Shown here: positions 9,012 through 18,334 of the stretch, piece by piece
Layout of the letters: every line of letters starts with the position of its first letter
Position numbering within the stretch: the stretch's first letter is position 1
From: Pseudoalteromonas sp. R3
Lineage (GTDB): Bacteria; Pseudomonadota; Gammaproteobacteria; Enterobacterales; Alteromonadaceae
Reading direction: 5' to 3'
DNA length: 64,000 bases
NCBI RefSeq assembly: GCF_004014715.1
Contig: NZ_CP034834.1
Span: forward strand, 1,264,533 to 1,328,532
Program-made: the position numbers and the translations under genes
Notes under the pieces: model-generated
The model's database searches: none
What the model was told of the DNA's origin: nothing
What the model saw: the letters and a program-made list of their open reading frames with translations, nothing else

Positions 9012-9893
9012 ATGAAACCTAATTATCAGCTCTCACCTGAACTGTTAAACAATCGCACACAGTTTAGTGCGCCATTTTTTCAGCGTTTTACACTTCGCCA
9101 TGACCGGGCGCCACTGCAATTAAATACCCATATAAGCAAAAATTACTTATTTCCTACGTTTTACGGCGATGTCAGTTGCGCGATTGGGGTGTTCTTGTGT
9201 GACTACCAAAAAGCGCAGGCATTGTTGCCACACCCTGAGATGAAACCCGTGGCTATGCCCAAAGGGAGGGCGCTGGTTACGTTCTCATGCTATCAATATA
9301 AGCAAGTGTTAGGTATGGCACCTTATAATGAAATTGCTATGACAATTCCGGTGATGGTTGGCGCAGCGGTAAATGTACCTGTATTACCAATGATTGTACC
9401 TGGCTTCAAAAAGTTTGGTTTTTACGTGTTTCATATGCCGGTTACCTCAGAAGAGAACCGCATTCGCGGCCAGCAGATCTGGGGGTTGCCTAAAGCTGTT
9501 GAAACAGTAGAAATAGCAGAGGATAGTCAGTTCTCCACAACACAGGCCTATGATGGTGAAGACAAGCCATATTTTACGCTGCGGGTGCCGACGCAGGGCA
9601 AGGCGACGGCGTTTGATGTTTCGTCCAACCTGTATTCTCTGCGCGATAATCGTTTGTTGCAAAGTCCTACCCATTTTAAAGGCACCTTCAGGGTAAATAA
9701 ATACCTCAGCCGGCTTTGGCAAAAAGGCGGGGATGATCCCAAAATGCTGATCCTGGGTAAGGGTCCCAGAGCGCAGATGCTTAAGTCGCTGGATATTGAT
9801 CCGCAGCCGTTTCAGTTTCGCTATGCTGCAACAATGAATGCGTGTTTTGATTTGCCCAATGTGGATTATGTGGCGCCGGTGGGGTTGCGTTGA
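9012..9893 (+). CDS. Acetoacetate decarboxylase-family protein
   Basis: 293 residues from the ATG at 9012, which has AAGGG upstream; an upstream GTG-type extension is unlikely. The central region contains PVMVGAAVNVPVLPMIVPGF and then GQQIWGLPKAVETVEI. The lysine in WGLPK lies where the family has its Schiff-base lysine. Members decarboxylate acetoacetate or act on related beta-keto or aldol substrates; this long marine version may not be a true acetoacetate decarboxylase. It is divergent from the LuxR regulator. The intergenic region holds two copies of ACTATTGGCC 28 bases apart (8951, 8979). Confidence 0.78.
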   Translation: MKPNYQLSPELLNNRTQFSAPFFQRFTLRHDRAPLQLNTHISKNYLFPTFYGDVSCAIGVFLCDYQKAQALLPHPEMKPVAMPKGRALVTFSCYQYKQVLGMAPYNEIAMTIPVMVGAAVNVPVLPMIVPGFKKFGFYVFHMPVTSEENRIRGQQIWGLPKAVETVEIAEDSQFSTTQAYDGEDKPYFTLRVPTQGKATAFDVSSNLYSLRDNRLLQSPTHFKGTFRVNKYLSRLWQKGGDDPKMLILGKGPRAQMLKSLDIDPQPFQFRYAATMNACFDLPNVDYVAPVGLR

Positions 9894-9929
9894 GGACTTG
9901 ATATTGTGGCCTGATGAGGCCACTCGGAT

Positions 9930-9957
9930 AACCAGGCCATACAGAGTTGGCCTGGTT
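9930..9957. terminator. Hairpin between convergent genes
   Basis: A 9-bp stem AACCAGGCC/GGCCTGGTT with a 10-base loop lies between the ends of the ADC-like gene and the ceramidase. No long T-run follows on either strand, so terminator strength is uncertain. Confidence 0.55.
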
Positions 9958-9980
9958 GGTCAGCTTATAATGTTGCCAGT

Positions 9981-12089
9981 TTATTTGACAGTAAAGGTTC
10001 GGCTCTTGCCTGAGTAACTCTTTATTTTTCCACCCCAGCCGCTCTTCCAGTGGCCATTGTGTTTAATGCGATAGGTACCTGTGGGCATGGCCGGATTGAT
10101 AGTCCATTCCAGCTGCGCGAACGAGCAGGCCATACAATCCGCCGCAGTATCGCGGATCCAGGTGAACTTAGTGCTCAGGTCATTATCAGTTAAGACGGTT
10201 GACCAGCTACCATTTTCATAGCGCTGCACCTCCATAAAGCTCGACATGGTTTTAAAGTTATTCTGAGGGTGGCCGGAGCGAAACTTCACCTTAACCGTAT
10301 TACCACGCACGTAACTGCTGTTGGCATCATTCCAGGTTTGTCCGAATGACTCCCACAATCGTTTATCATCGTAAACCACACCAATGGCATAGACTTTTTG
10401 TTTGTTGGACCAGTCCAGCGGGCTCGGACCTGTGTCAAGGGTATCGCCGTTTACCAAAGCATTGGCAAGTCCGCTAAAAATTTGCCGATATGCCGCCAGG
10501 CTGTACTGACCAAACAAGGTATGTGCACCTTCGTAGTACTGGATCTGATACTCTTCTTTGGTTGTGATATATCCACCATAAGCATTGGCCAGCCCGGCAA
10601 AGACCACAGTGGTGATGCCACGAGGGGCAAGTGCTGCCTGTAAATCGCTGCGCAGGCGGCGCGCGGCCATGGTCGTCATTTCCCCCGGGATCCCCACAAG
10701 TGCCATATTGCCAATCTGAAAGAGCTGAAAAGGTAAGGTATCTGTATACAGGTGTGCGCCGGAGCCCAGTTGAGTGGGTAAAAAGGTGGGTTTAGGATAC
10801 TGACATACCTCGTGGGTTTTGCTGCCCAGCACGTTTTTATCAAACCCGAGCAGGCCTGCAAAATCATTGATGAATTTAAACGCACCACCCACAGCACCAA
10901 TCACCGTACTGCGATCCCAGCTGGTTCCTTCGTTATCCTGTGTCATGCCTTCAAATACACCCGACTGGCCAGAAGGACCATCATAGGTGGCACCCGCAGT
11001 CATTGAAAAGCCAATGGCGCCTTCACACAAAGACTGTGCTCCATTGCCCGTGTAGTGCCCCGAGATATTCAGGCCAGGTAACTTAACGTACTGAAAGCGT
11101 ACGTCTAATGCACCACTGAGCATGTCTGTTGCATTGTTATAAAGGCTCAGCGCTTTGTTATATTGCTTGTTTGCCGATAGCGCAACGTTGGCTTCATTGC
11201 TACCCGCACAGCCATTTTCAGGACCGCATACATTGGGCGAAACATCGCCTTCTTCACTGTTGGCAAAGGCGGCAACAAACTGACCAGACAGTGGCCAGTT
11301 AGCCCCCTTTTGCTTTTCAAATAGCTGGGCGGCAACGCCTTTGTTGTCTCCGGTGATAAGGCGCTGGCTCTGGTTGCTCGACACATTGTGCACGCCAAAC
11401 CAGTTGATCATACCAATCTCCTGGCCATTGCTTTTCACCAGCTTTAGCAAGGTCATGGTTTCATTAACTTGAGTGTCGTATTCGTCGGCATCTGGGTTTT
11501 GGTTGTAGGCGGTAAGATTGCGGTTCACTGCCGCGCCGGATAATTGCCCCTGATTGATGTGAATACTGCCTAAACCTCTGCTCAGATAGGCGTTACGGAT
11601 GGACAGGTAGATACCATTGACTATGGTGTTGAAATTATCTTCGTCATAACCCAGCGCACTCATATTCAGCATTATATTGTGATCATAACCACCAGGCCCG
11701 ACATGAACATGCGTTGCGCTGAGCATCACATTATTCTGGTTAAAAAATGGCGCAATTAGCGGGTCGCTTGCGATTTTTTTGAGCACACCCTGATGTACAC
11801 CCTGGGTAATGCTTTGCAGATCTGCACTGACAAAGGTAACAAGCTGATTGGAATTTGGTTTGCCAATTACAAATGCACGAGACCAAAGGCGTGTATGTAT
11901 CCCTTTGGTGGTTTGCCCAACATCGCCATAGCCTACCATGCCCCGATCGGCGGCCGGTCCGGTAATATCATAGATCCCAGAGCCAATGATCCAGTCACTA
12001 TTTGCTTTTGTACCCAGGCTAACAAGCATCAGCGCTAAGCTGCTGACTCTAATCAGCCAGGTTTTATATCTTGCGTGTAAAGTAGTCAT
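9981..12089 (-). CDS. Neutral ceramidase (secreted)
   Basis: 702 residues with a signal peptide (RVSSLALMLVSLGTKA). Start ATG at 12089 is preceded by GGGGA; an in-frame ATG 15 codons upstream has no better signal. Family features include the zinc-site segment MLSATHVHVGPGGYDHN, the amidase hexapeptide region GDVSPNV that carries the catalytic serine of neutral ceramidases, NWFGVHNVS, and a C-terminal immunoglobulin-like domain (residues about 560-702) ending KSYSGKSRTF. The enzyme cleaves the amide bond of ceramide to sphingosine and fatty acid outside the cell. In a marine bacterium it probably digests eukaryotic sphingolipids. It is a single gene, with a hairpin at 12145-12171 upstream. Confidence 0.93.
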   Translation of the reverse strand: MTTLHARYKTWLIRVSSLALMLVSLGTKANSDWIIGSGIYDITGPAADRGMVGYGDVGQTTKGIHTRLWSRAFVIGKPNSNQLVTFVSADLQSITQGVHQGVLKKIASDPLIAPFFNQNNVMLSATHVHVGPGGYDHNIMLNMSALGYDEDNFNTIVNGIYLSIRNAYLSRGLGSIHINQGQLSGAAVNRNLTAYNQNPDADEYDTQVNETMTLLKLVKSNGQEIGMINWFGVHNVSSNQSQRLITGDNKGVAAQLFEKQKGANWPLSGQFVAAFANSEEGDVSPNVCGPENGCAGSNEANVALSANKQYNKALSLYNNATDMLSGALDVRFQYVKLPGLNISGHYTGNGAQSLCEGAIGFSMTAGATYDGPSGQSGVFEGMTQDNEGTSWDRSTVIGAVGGAFKFINDFAGLLGFDKNVLGSKTHEVCQYPKPTFLPTQLGSGAHLYTDTLPFQLFQIGNMALVGIPGEMTTMAARRLRSDLQAALAPRGITTVVFAGLANAYGGYITTKEEYQIQYYEGAHTLFGQYSLAAYRQIFSGLANALVNGDTLDTGPSPLDWSNKQKVYAIGVVYDDKRLWESFGQTWNDANSSYVRGNTVKVKFRSGHPQNNFKTMSSFMEVQRYENGSWSTVLTDNDLSTKFTWIRDTAADCMACSFAQLEWTINPAMPTGTYRIKHNGHWKSGWGGKIKSYSGKSRTFTVK

Positions 12090-12144
12090 ACTAATCCCCC
12101 AGCCATACCAGGCAGTACGGCTGTTTTCGTTCATTGTTTAGGAT

Positions 12145-12171
12145 AAGCACCCATTTGGAATGGGTGCTTTT
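12145..12171 (+). terminator. Hairpin with T-run upstream of the ceramidase gene
   Basis: AAGCACCCA/TGGGTGCTT stem with a 7-base loop and TTTT on the plus strand. No plus-strand gene precedes it, so it may instead be a structured element in the ceramidase 5' region or terminate antisense transcription. Confidence 0.45.
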
Positions 12172-12517
12172 GATACTCGCGAGATTGAGGGACTATTAAA
12201 TCTTGGTTATCAATGTAACGAAATAGTAATATTAACCTAACAAGCCGATACCGTGAGAGCTGACCATTTACGTTTTACGAGCGAAAATACAGTCACGGAA
12301 GCTGCCAGTCTATTTAGACAATAAATAAGCTTTGCCAGAAATCCACAACACTGCATTCCAGGCGGTAATATCATATCCAGTTACAAAACATGTTTTGCTA
12401 ATAGGAACTGTTACATTGTAAAAAAGAGACGCGCGACGTGTTATGTAGAAGGGCTTTCACGGAACCTCTGTGCATTTACAGGCAGAGGTTATGAGTTAGA
12501 GACGTTTTGGAAAAAAT
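12172..12517. other. Intergenic region without a gene
   Basis: About 345 bases between divergent genes with no credible coding frame. It is AT-rich, consistent with promoters in both directions. A hairpin AACCTCTG/CAGAGGTT (12463-12490) lies just upstream of the gene at 12518 and could fall in its untranslated leader. I see no recognisable operator. Confidence 0.5.
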
Positions 12518-12904
12518 ATGATGAAGAAAGTAGCTTTTACACTGGTATTACTTATGGCTGTGCTACAAGGCTTTTATGCCATATTCGCCTATATCCAGCC
12601 CGTGGGTTTTTCTGACATTAGGGGCACTGCGCTGGCCTCTCCACAAGACCTGGACTGGATACACATATATGCATCTCGCACCTTGTTTATTTCTCTCATT
12701 ATCGGTGTATTGTTATATTTCAGGAATTATCAAACGCTATTTTGGGCGGCACTTTTGGGCACTGTGATGCCATTAACGGATGGGTGGCTTGCGTACCAAT
12801 CTGGAGCTGCCGCTGGTGTAATCGCCAAACATATTGCAACAGTCGTTTATTTGCTTGCTACAGCGTTGGTATTGCGCACTGTGGTGAAAAGAGAAGGTAG
12901 CTGA
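12518..12904 (+). CDS. Small four-helix membrane protein, DUF4267-like
   Basis: 128 residues with about four hydrophobic segments: AFTLVLLMAVLQGFYAIF, TLFISLIIGVLLYF, ALLGTVMPLTDGWLAY and IATVVYLLATALVL. The arrangement, with a conserved-looking R in YASRTLF and D in MPLTDGWL, resembles DUF4267 proteins, which have no known function. The first residues overlap a signal-like helix, so it is an inner-membrane protein. It stands alone, followed by a hairpin at 12926-12953. Confidence 0.65.
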   Translation: MMKKVAFTLVLLMAVLQGFYAIFAYIQPVGFSDIRGTALASPQDLDWIHIYASRTLFISLIIGVLLYFRNYQTLFWAALLGTVMPLTDGWLAYQSGAAAGVIAKHIATVVYLLATALVLRTVVKREGS

Positions 12905-12925
12905 ATGACTTTAAGCATTTCAGTA

Positions 12926-12953
12926 TGGGTTACCCGTTTCCTATGGTAACCCA
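12926..12953. terminator. Hairpin between convergent genes
   Basis: A 9-bp stem TGGGTTACC/GGTAACCCA with a 10-base loop lies between the ends of the genes at 12904 (+) and 12968 (-). Confidence 0.6.
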
Positions 12954-12967
12954 CTTGATATGAAAAG

Positions 12968-14101
12968 TTAGTTACTTACCACATTAGATGCAGCAGATGC
13001 ACCGTAACAAACCCCGCTACTCGTACAGGCTTTTACTCGATATTGCCGATTTCCCGAGCCCAGATTTGACCAAGACATACTCGATGTGTTTGGCGCACTG
13101 GAGTATCTAAAGTCGGTCCAATTATTGTTGTTGTACTTTATGGAAAGTACATATTGGTAAGCGCCAGGCACATCGTTCCAATCTACAACGATTGTATTGC
13201 CTATGAGCCTTGCCACTGGTGCATTGGGTGTACCCAGACGTGAACTGACTGTGGCCGTATTTGAGATGGGGGAAGGCTCTGAGCAACCGTAACTGTTACA
13301 GGCGATGACACGATAGCGACGATTTCCATCGTTTAAGTTTTGCCAGCCCATGTAAGACGCTGAGGCAGGGCTTGGAATATATTGATAGTCGGTCCAGCTG
13401 TTATTATTGTACTGAATAGCAACTTTATAGGTTGCACCACTAACAGGTTCCCAGTTTACATTCACATTGTTGCCTGAAACGGATGCATTGATCCAGCCAG
13501 GTGCATCTGGCACACCTGGTACTTCATATTCATAATCAACGCCTATGGTGTATTCGAAGTACATATAATCTTCACACTCAGCCGGGTTTCTATTGGCACA
13601 TCGTAAACTGACACTGTTGTTTAGTTGCGCCTGCAGGTTGAATGACAGATTATCTAAGCGAACACCATTAAAAGGAAGGTGAACCGTTGAAGACCCTAAC
13701 GAGTTTGCACCGTATGCCGACATAATGGCTTTAACCTGACCAGTTAACGGGTTAGATAAATAGGGGGAAGTTGCGCTAACCGTAAGAATATAATCGCCCA
13801 ACAGCAGGCCCCGGGTCAGTATTTGTCTATTTGCATAGGCTGTAAAACTGGCGCGAATATTGGTGATGGTCGCATTGCCTGGGACTTCACAGCTCTCAGC
13901 GCCATAGGCGGAGTATTTGGCGGTCGTTACGTAGTCATTGTTGTCCCAGCTCATAGGCGGGGCGCCCGGTTGGGTTCTGGATATTTCACAATGTCCACTT
14001 TGCGTCGCTGCGGTGGCAGAGAAAGTGGGCAGGAGCCCGAGTGCCAGAGTAGCGCTCATACACAGCGCTGAAGCACAGCTTGGTAATAACTTAGAGATCA
14101 T
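12968..14101 (-). CDS. Secreted protein with two fibronectin type III-like domains
   Basis: 377 residues from the ATG at 14101 (AAAGGAAAG upstream); the earlier in-frame start at 14161 is less likely. A signal peptide (CMSATLALGLLPTFSATAA) is followed by a beta-rich N-terminal domain with paired cysteines (GHCEIS, ESCEVPG, LRCANRNPAECED). Residues about 195-285 and 290-375 are two similar FN3-like repeats, each with an aromatic/Asn-rich strand (YNNNSWTDYQY, YNNNNWTDFRY) and a closing pattern NRRYRVIACNSYGC / NRQYRVKACTSSGVC. The repeats are recent duplicates by appearance. No catalytic domain is visible; an extracellular binding or adhesion role is a guess. Confidence 0.75.
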   Translation of the reverse strand: MISKLLPSCASALCMSATLALGLLPTFSATAATQSGHCEISRTQPGAPPMSWDNNDYVTTAKYSAYGAESCEVPGNATITNIRASFTAYANRQILTRGLLLGDYILTVSATSPYLSNPLTGQVKAIMSAYGANSLGSSTVHLPFNGVRLDNLSFNLQAQLNNSVSLRCANRNPAECEDYMYFEYTIGVDYEYEVPGVPDAPGWINASVSGNNVNVNWEPVSGATYKVAIQYNNNSWTDYQYIPSPASASYMGWQNLNDGNRRYRVIACNSYGCSEPSPISNTATVSSRLGTPNAPVARLIGNTIVVDWNDVPGAYQYVLSIKYNNNNWTDFRYSSAPNTSSMSWSNLGSGNRQYRVKACTSSGVCYGASAASNVVSN

Positions 14102-14373
14102 ACTTACTTTCCTTTTAAAGTCTGTCCTAAAAATGTGAGGCTGGTAACTCTTGTCAGCCATGAGGGAAGTGCACTTTTAATAACAAAGGCCATTTGATGT
14201 TATATTAAAATATTCATCAGGCAATTGATTTAATCGGCATTCCAGATGCGAATTTTCGAAGTTGGAAAGCCTTGAGTGTTCATTACCAACAGACAAAAGA
14301 CACTGAGTCATCACATTCTTGCAAGTTCGTATCAATATTGAGACAGTGAACTTACCTAACATCCAGACAAGGA

Positions 14374-14852
14374 ATGACACCATTGGAATTTTGTTTTCTT
14401 GCCGAGCGGCCGGAGTTTAAGGCGCTGATTGCTCACTGGTATCTTGAACAGTGGGGCGCTATCGTGCCCGATGCTTCTTTGTCTTCGTTTGAAGACAAGC
14501 TCACTGAGTATCTGCAAACGGACGCTATCCCTTTAATCGTACTCTTGATGCAAGATAATGCGCCCATTGGCGCGGCTCAGCTGCGTTTTCATGAAATGAC
14601 CATCTATCCGGATAAAACCCACTGGTTGGGTGGGGTGTATGTTGCCCCCATGCAAGAGGCAACAAAGCCGCATCGGCACTGGTACAAAAAATCGAGCAGC
14701 TTGCAGCCTCTTTTGGCGTCCGGGAATTGCATTTGCAAACCGAACAGCAAGACGGCGGGCTCTACACACGTTTAGGCTGGCAGGCTCTGGAGCGTGTGAA
14801 TTATCGCGGCGTGGATGTGGTTGTGATGTACAAGCGTTTAGCACATTCGTAA
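14374..14852 (+). CDS. GNAT-family N-acetyltransferase (frameshifted in this assembly)
   Basis: The first frame (ATG 14374) runs through LPEFCFLAERPEF-like N-terminus to THWLGGVYVAP, the GNAT core strand, then loses homology. The other frame resumes at once as HARGNKAASALVQKIEQLAA, matching the acetyl-CoA binding loop and helix, and ends with LYTRLGWQALERVNY at the TAA at 14850. Adding one C to the run of five C at 14645-14649 joins them into one 159-residue acetyltransferase. It lies 14 bases upstream of the FosA-like gene and probably forms an operon with it. Substrate unknown. Confidence 0.75.
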
Positions 14853-14866
14853 CGATTGGAGGGGGC

Positions 14867-15265
14867 ATGATCACAGGATTAAACCATATCACTATAGCAG
14901 TCAGTGATTTACAGCAATCTATCCACTTTTATATGGACGTATTGGGCTTTACCGGTCATGTCAAATGGGAAACGGGTGCGTACTTATCAGTCGGTGAGCT
15001 GTGGTTTTGCCTGTCGAGCGATACTCTGTGTGCCAAAACGGACTATACGCACATTGCTTTTACAGTATCGGACGCGGACTTTTCCGACTATTGCCAGAAG
15101 GTGTTGGCTGGGGGCACAAAACAGTGGAAGCAAAATACCAGTGAAGGTGATTCTTTGTACATTCTGGACCCGGACGGCCACAAACTGGAACTGCACGCAG
15201 GCAACCTGAACAGCCGTTTGAACGCACTTAAAGTAAAGCCTTATAAGAATCTGGTGTGGCTCTAA
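14867..15265 (+). CDS. fosA: FosA-type fosfomycin resistance thiol transferase
   Basis: 132 residues of the vicinal-oxygen-chelate (glyoxalase-like) fold, the FosA length. It begins MITGLNHITIAVSDLQQSI with metal ligand His7. The second ligand His is in DYTHIAF and the third, Glu, in DGHKLELHAGNL. The potassium/phosphonate-binding stretch SEGDSLYILDPDGH is present. FosA adds glutathione to the epoxide of fosfomycin in the cytoplasm. The ATG at 14867 has GGAGGGGG close upstream; a longer open frame from 14630 only reflects the frameshifted acetyltransferase. It may serve as intrinsic resistance or act on another substrate. Confidence 0.85.
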   Translation: MITGLNHITIAVSDLQQSIHFYMDVLGFTGHVKWETGAYLSVGELWFCLSSDTLCAKTDYTHIAFTVSDADFSDYCQKVLAGGTKQWKQNTSEGDSLYILDPDGHKLELHAGNLNSRLNALKVKPYKNLVWL

Positions 15266-15407
15266 CTGAACGTCAGAACGCCGCTTAGTTGTGTGACCTT
15301 ATAACACGTCGGGTTTTTATCTGCTTTTATCGCGTATCAAGTGACATCTGTGGCGCACTGCATAACTATGTGGCTCTTATTAAAACGACAACAATAGGAG
15401 GCTGTCT

Positions 15408-17441
15408 ATGCCTTTTGGACTCAAACGTACTTTGCAATGCTCCTTGCTGGCGTTTGCAACATTACCCGTATTGGCGCAGGCAAGTGCCGGGCTACAGGCT
15501 GAAGATATTTTTGAGCTGGAGTATGCAAGCGATCCGCAGATTTCGCCCAATGGTGAGCAAGTGGTGTACGTGCGTAACAGCAACGATGTAATGAAAGATG
15601 CCAAAAGGCAAAATCTGTGGCTGGTGGATGCCAAAACAGGCGTCCAGTCTCCGTTGTTTTCTGACGAAAACCGCTACTATCAGCCGCGCTGGTCGCCCGA
15701 TGGCAGTAAAATTGCTTTTCTGAGCGATGTGTCTGGCAGCACTCAGGTGCACGTGCATTATATTGCGCAAAACCGCACGGCTTTGCTGACTCAGTTACAG
15801 TCTGGGATAAGTGACCTGACCTGGTCGCCAGATGGTAAATGGCTGGCATTTAGCCAGAAAGTAGAAGAAAAGCCGGCGGTTATCGCAAAAATGCCAGCTA
15901 AGCCAAAAGGCGCGCAGTGGTCAGAGTCGGCCATTGTGATTGATAAAGCCTATTATCAGGCGGACGGGCGCGGTCTGGTTAAGCCCGGGTACAGACAAAT
16001 TTTTGTGTTGCCAAGCGAAGGCGGTACGCCTCGTCAGCTGACTTCAGGTAACTACCATCACAGTGGTAAACTGGCCTGGCGCAGCGACTCTAAAGGCATC
16101 GTGTTCTCAGCAAACCGCATTGCTGACTGGGAATATAAACGCTTAGAAGGCGATCTGTTCGAGGTTGATTTTGCTGGGAAAATCACACAGTTGACCAATG
16201 CACCGGGTCGTGAGCACTCTCCAAGCTTTTCAGAAAATGGCAAGCAGCTGGCGTTTTTGAGCTCATCGGGCGAGCTGAACCCGTATCGCAATCACAAACT
16301 GAACATTATGAACTGGCAAAGCAAAGAGTCGCGCATGATTGCGAAAGACTTTGACCGTTCAATCCAAAGCCCAAGCTGGATAGGCAGCGCTAAGCTGGCC
16401 ATCGCCTATGATGACCACGGTATGCGCAAGCTGGCCACCATTACCACCAAAGGTAAAATTAAAGATCTGACTGATACGCTGTCGGGCACCACGCTGGGCC
16501 GTCCCTATCTGAGCGGTCAGTTCAGTGCTAGCTTCGATGGTGAGATTGCTTTTACCAAAGGCTCAAGCTCGCGTCCTGCGGATGTGGCAGTGACAACCGG
16601 TAAAGGTAAAGTGAAGTCGCTGACTGCGCTGAACGAAGACTTACTGGCGCATAAAACACTGGGTAAAGTGCACGAGATCACTTACAAGTCATCGTTCGAT
16701 GGTGAACCCATTCAGGGCTGGTATATCACGCCGCCGGATTTTGATCCGAGCAAAAAGTACCCGCTGCTGATGGAAATCCACGGTGGTCCACACCTGGCTT
16801 ATGGCCCTCATTTCTCGGCCGAGCTGCAGCGCTATGCAGCCCAGGGTTATGTGGTGTTTTACGATAACCATCGTGGTAGTAGCTCATATGGTGAACGCTT
16901 TGCCATGTTGCTCAAATACAAGTACAGCTCAAAAGAAGACTTTGCCGATCATAACTCAGGTGTAGACGCCATGATTGCCAAAGGCTTTATCGACCAGAAT
17001 AACCTGTTTATCGCAGGTGGCTCAGCGGGCGGTATTGCCACGGCGTATGCCATTGGCCTGACCAACCGCTTTAACGCCGCTGTTGTGGTTAAGCCGGTGA
17101 TCAACTGGTTGAGTAAAGTGCTGACGGCCGACAGTGGTTTGGTGCAGATCCCCACTCAGTTCCCGGGGATGCCGTGGGAGCATGTTGACCATTACTGGGA
17201 GCGCTCGCCGCTGTCTCTGGTTGGCAATGTCACCACGCCGACTATGCTGATGACGGGCGAGGAAGACTTGCGTACCCCAATGGCTGAAACAGAGCAGTTC
17301 TATCAGGCACTAAAACACCGTAAGATAGACTCTGTACTGGTGAAAATTCCGGGCGCACCCCATGGTATTGCCGGGCGTCCTTCGCGGATGATCAGTAAAA
17401 TAGAACACACGCTTGCGTGGTTCGAAAAATATAAAAAATAA
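15408..17441 (+). CDS. S9 family peptidase (dipeptidyl/acylaminoacyl-peptidase type), secreted
   Basis: 677 residues. A signal peptide (LLAFATLPVLAQA) is followed by a WD40-like beta-propeller region (residues about 25-400) with PD40 repeats such as DPQISPNGEQVVYVR and PRWSPDGSKIAFLS. The C-terminal alpha/beta-hydrolase domain (about 415-677) carries the nucleophile in GGSAGG, a MEIHGGPH oxyanion region, the acid in GEEDLRTP and the final histidine in APHGIAGRPS. It probably releases dipeptides or blocked amino acids in the periplasm or outside. AGGAGG lies seven to eight bases before the ATG. A strong terminator follows at 17446. Confidence 0.92.
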   Translation: MPFGLKRTLQCSLLAFATLPVLAQASAGLQAEDIFELEYASDPQISPNGEQVVYVRNSNDVMKDAKRQNLWLVDAKTGVQSPLFSDENRYYQPRWSPDGSKIAFLSDVSGSTQVHVHYIAQNRTALLTQLQSGISDLTWSPDGKWLAFSQKVEEKPAVIAKMPAKPKGAQWSESAIVIDKAYYQADGRGLVKPGYRQIFVLPSEGGTPRQLTSGNYHHSGKLAWRSDSKGIVFSANRIADWEYKRLEGDLFEVDFAGKITQLTNAPGREHSPSFSENGKQLAFLSSSGELNPYRNHKLNIMNWQSKESRMIAKDFDRSIQSPSWIGSAKLAIAYDDHGMRKLATITTKGKIKDLTDTLSGTTLGRPYLSGQFSASFDGEIAFTKGSSSRPADVAVTTGKGKVKSLTALNEDLLAHKTLGKVHEITYKSSFDGEPIQGWYITPPDFDPSKKYPLLMEIHGGPHLAYGPHFSAELQRYAAQGYVVFYDNHRGSSSYGERFAMLLKYKYSSKEDFADHNSGVDAMIAKGFIDQNNLFIAGGSAGGIATAYAIGLTNRFNAAVVVKPVINWLSKVLTADSGLVQIPTQFPGMPWEHVDHYWERSPLSLVGNVTTPTMLMTGEEDLRTPMAETEQFYQALKHRKIDSVLVKIPGAPHGIAGRPSRMISKIEHTLAWFEKYKK

Positions 17442-17445
17442 CGGA

Positions 17446-17470
17446 AAAGCCGCACAATGCGGCTTTTTTT
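17446..17470 (+). terminator. Rho-independent terminator after the S9 peptidase gene
   Basis: Stem AAAGCCGC/GCGGCTTT with a 5-base loop followed by a run of seven T. Confidence 0.9.
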
Positions 17471-17493
17471 AACGATGTAGTTCAGGAGTTTTA

Positions 17494-18252
17494 ATGAAGT
17501 TTTTAAAAGGATTTGGTTTGGTAACTGCCTGTTGGTTGGGTACCGCAGCGGCCGAGGTTCAACCTGCCAGCGTTTACGATAAAGCCCGTGACAGAGCCAT
17601 CCCGGTTGAGATCACTTATCCCGAGTCCCAGGCGCAATGCAGTGAAAAAGCCCCTTGTCCGGTGGCGTTCCTTGGCGCGGGCTACGGCATGTCGCATACT
17701 GATTACACCTTTTTAGCCAAAGTGCTGAATAAACACGGGTATCTGGTGGTCGCAATCGGACACGAATTACCGGGCGATCCGCCGCTTTCAGTCTCTGGTA
17801 ATTTGTTTGAAACGCGCAGTGAAAACTGGCAGCGTGGTGCAAAAACACTGGCGTTTCTACACGGTGAATTGCAACGCAGCATAACAGGGTACGATTTTAA
17901 TAATCTAACTTTGGTTGGCCACTCAAATGGGGGTGATATTTCTGCCTGGCTGGGTAATGAAGGCAAGCCCTATGTTAAACAGATCATTACCTTAGACCAT
18001 CGCCGTGTGCCATTACCAAAAACTAAGGATATCAAGGTACTGTCTATACGTGCCAGCGACTTCCCGGCAGACTCGGGTGTGCTGCCCAGCGAAGCGGAGC
18101 AAGTCGAGTTTGGCAGCTGCGTGGTGACCATTCCAAAAGCACGCCATGATGATATTGCTGACTTTGGTCCAGGCTGGTTGAAGGATAAGATCACGCAGTT
18201 GGTGCAGTTACATCTGGATGGGAAGCCGTGTTCACAATTGCAAAAAGCGTAA
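17494..18252 (+). CDS. Secreted alpha/beta hydrolase
   Basis: 252 residues with a signal peptide (LVTACWLGTAAA). The fold is an alpha/beta hydrolase: FLGAGYGMSHTDY near the oxyanion hole, nucleophile elbow GHSNGG, and a likely catalytic His in KARHDDIADFG. It resembles the dienelactone/chlorophyllase-like lipase group rather than peptidases. The substrate is unknown; ester hydrolysis in the periplasm is likely. It follows the S9 peptidase after a terminator, and it has AGGAG eight bases before the ATG. Confidence 0.82.
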   Translation: MKFLKGFGLVTACWLGTAAAEVQPASVYDKARDRAIPVEITYPESQAQCSEKAPCPVAFLGAGYGMSHTDYTFLAKVLNKHGYLVVAIGHELPGDPPLSVSGNLFETRSENWQRGAKTLAFLHGELQRSITGYDFNNLTLVGHSNGGDISAWLGNEGKPYVKQIITLDHRRVPLPKTKDIKVLSIRASDFPADSGVLPSEAEQVEFGSCVVTIPKARHDDIADFGPGWLKDKITQLVQLHLDGKPCSQLQKA

Positions 18253-18273
18253 TTGCCTGATAGAAAGTACAGT

Positions 18274-18296
18274 GGCAGTGTGCGAGTCACACTGCC
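18274..18296 (+). terminator. Hairpin downstream of the alpha/beta hydrolase gene
   Basis: A perfect 9-bp stem GGCAGTGTG/CACACTGCC with a 5-base loop. The following sequence is AATTCC, not a T-run, so it may stabilise the mRNA end or terminate weakly. Confidence 0.5.
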
Positions 18297-18334
18297 AATT
18301 CCAAAACTCACCATAATAATAAGAGCAACTTCAA

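Noticed and set aside
14630..15265. Long frame giving FosA an 80-residue N-terminal extension
   Set aside because: The extension is the shifted tail of the acetyltransferase read in a third frame; the ATG at 14867 gives the exact FosA N-terminus.
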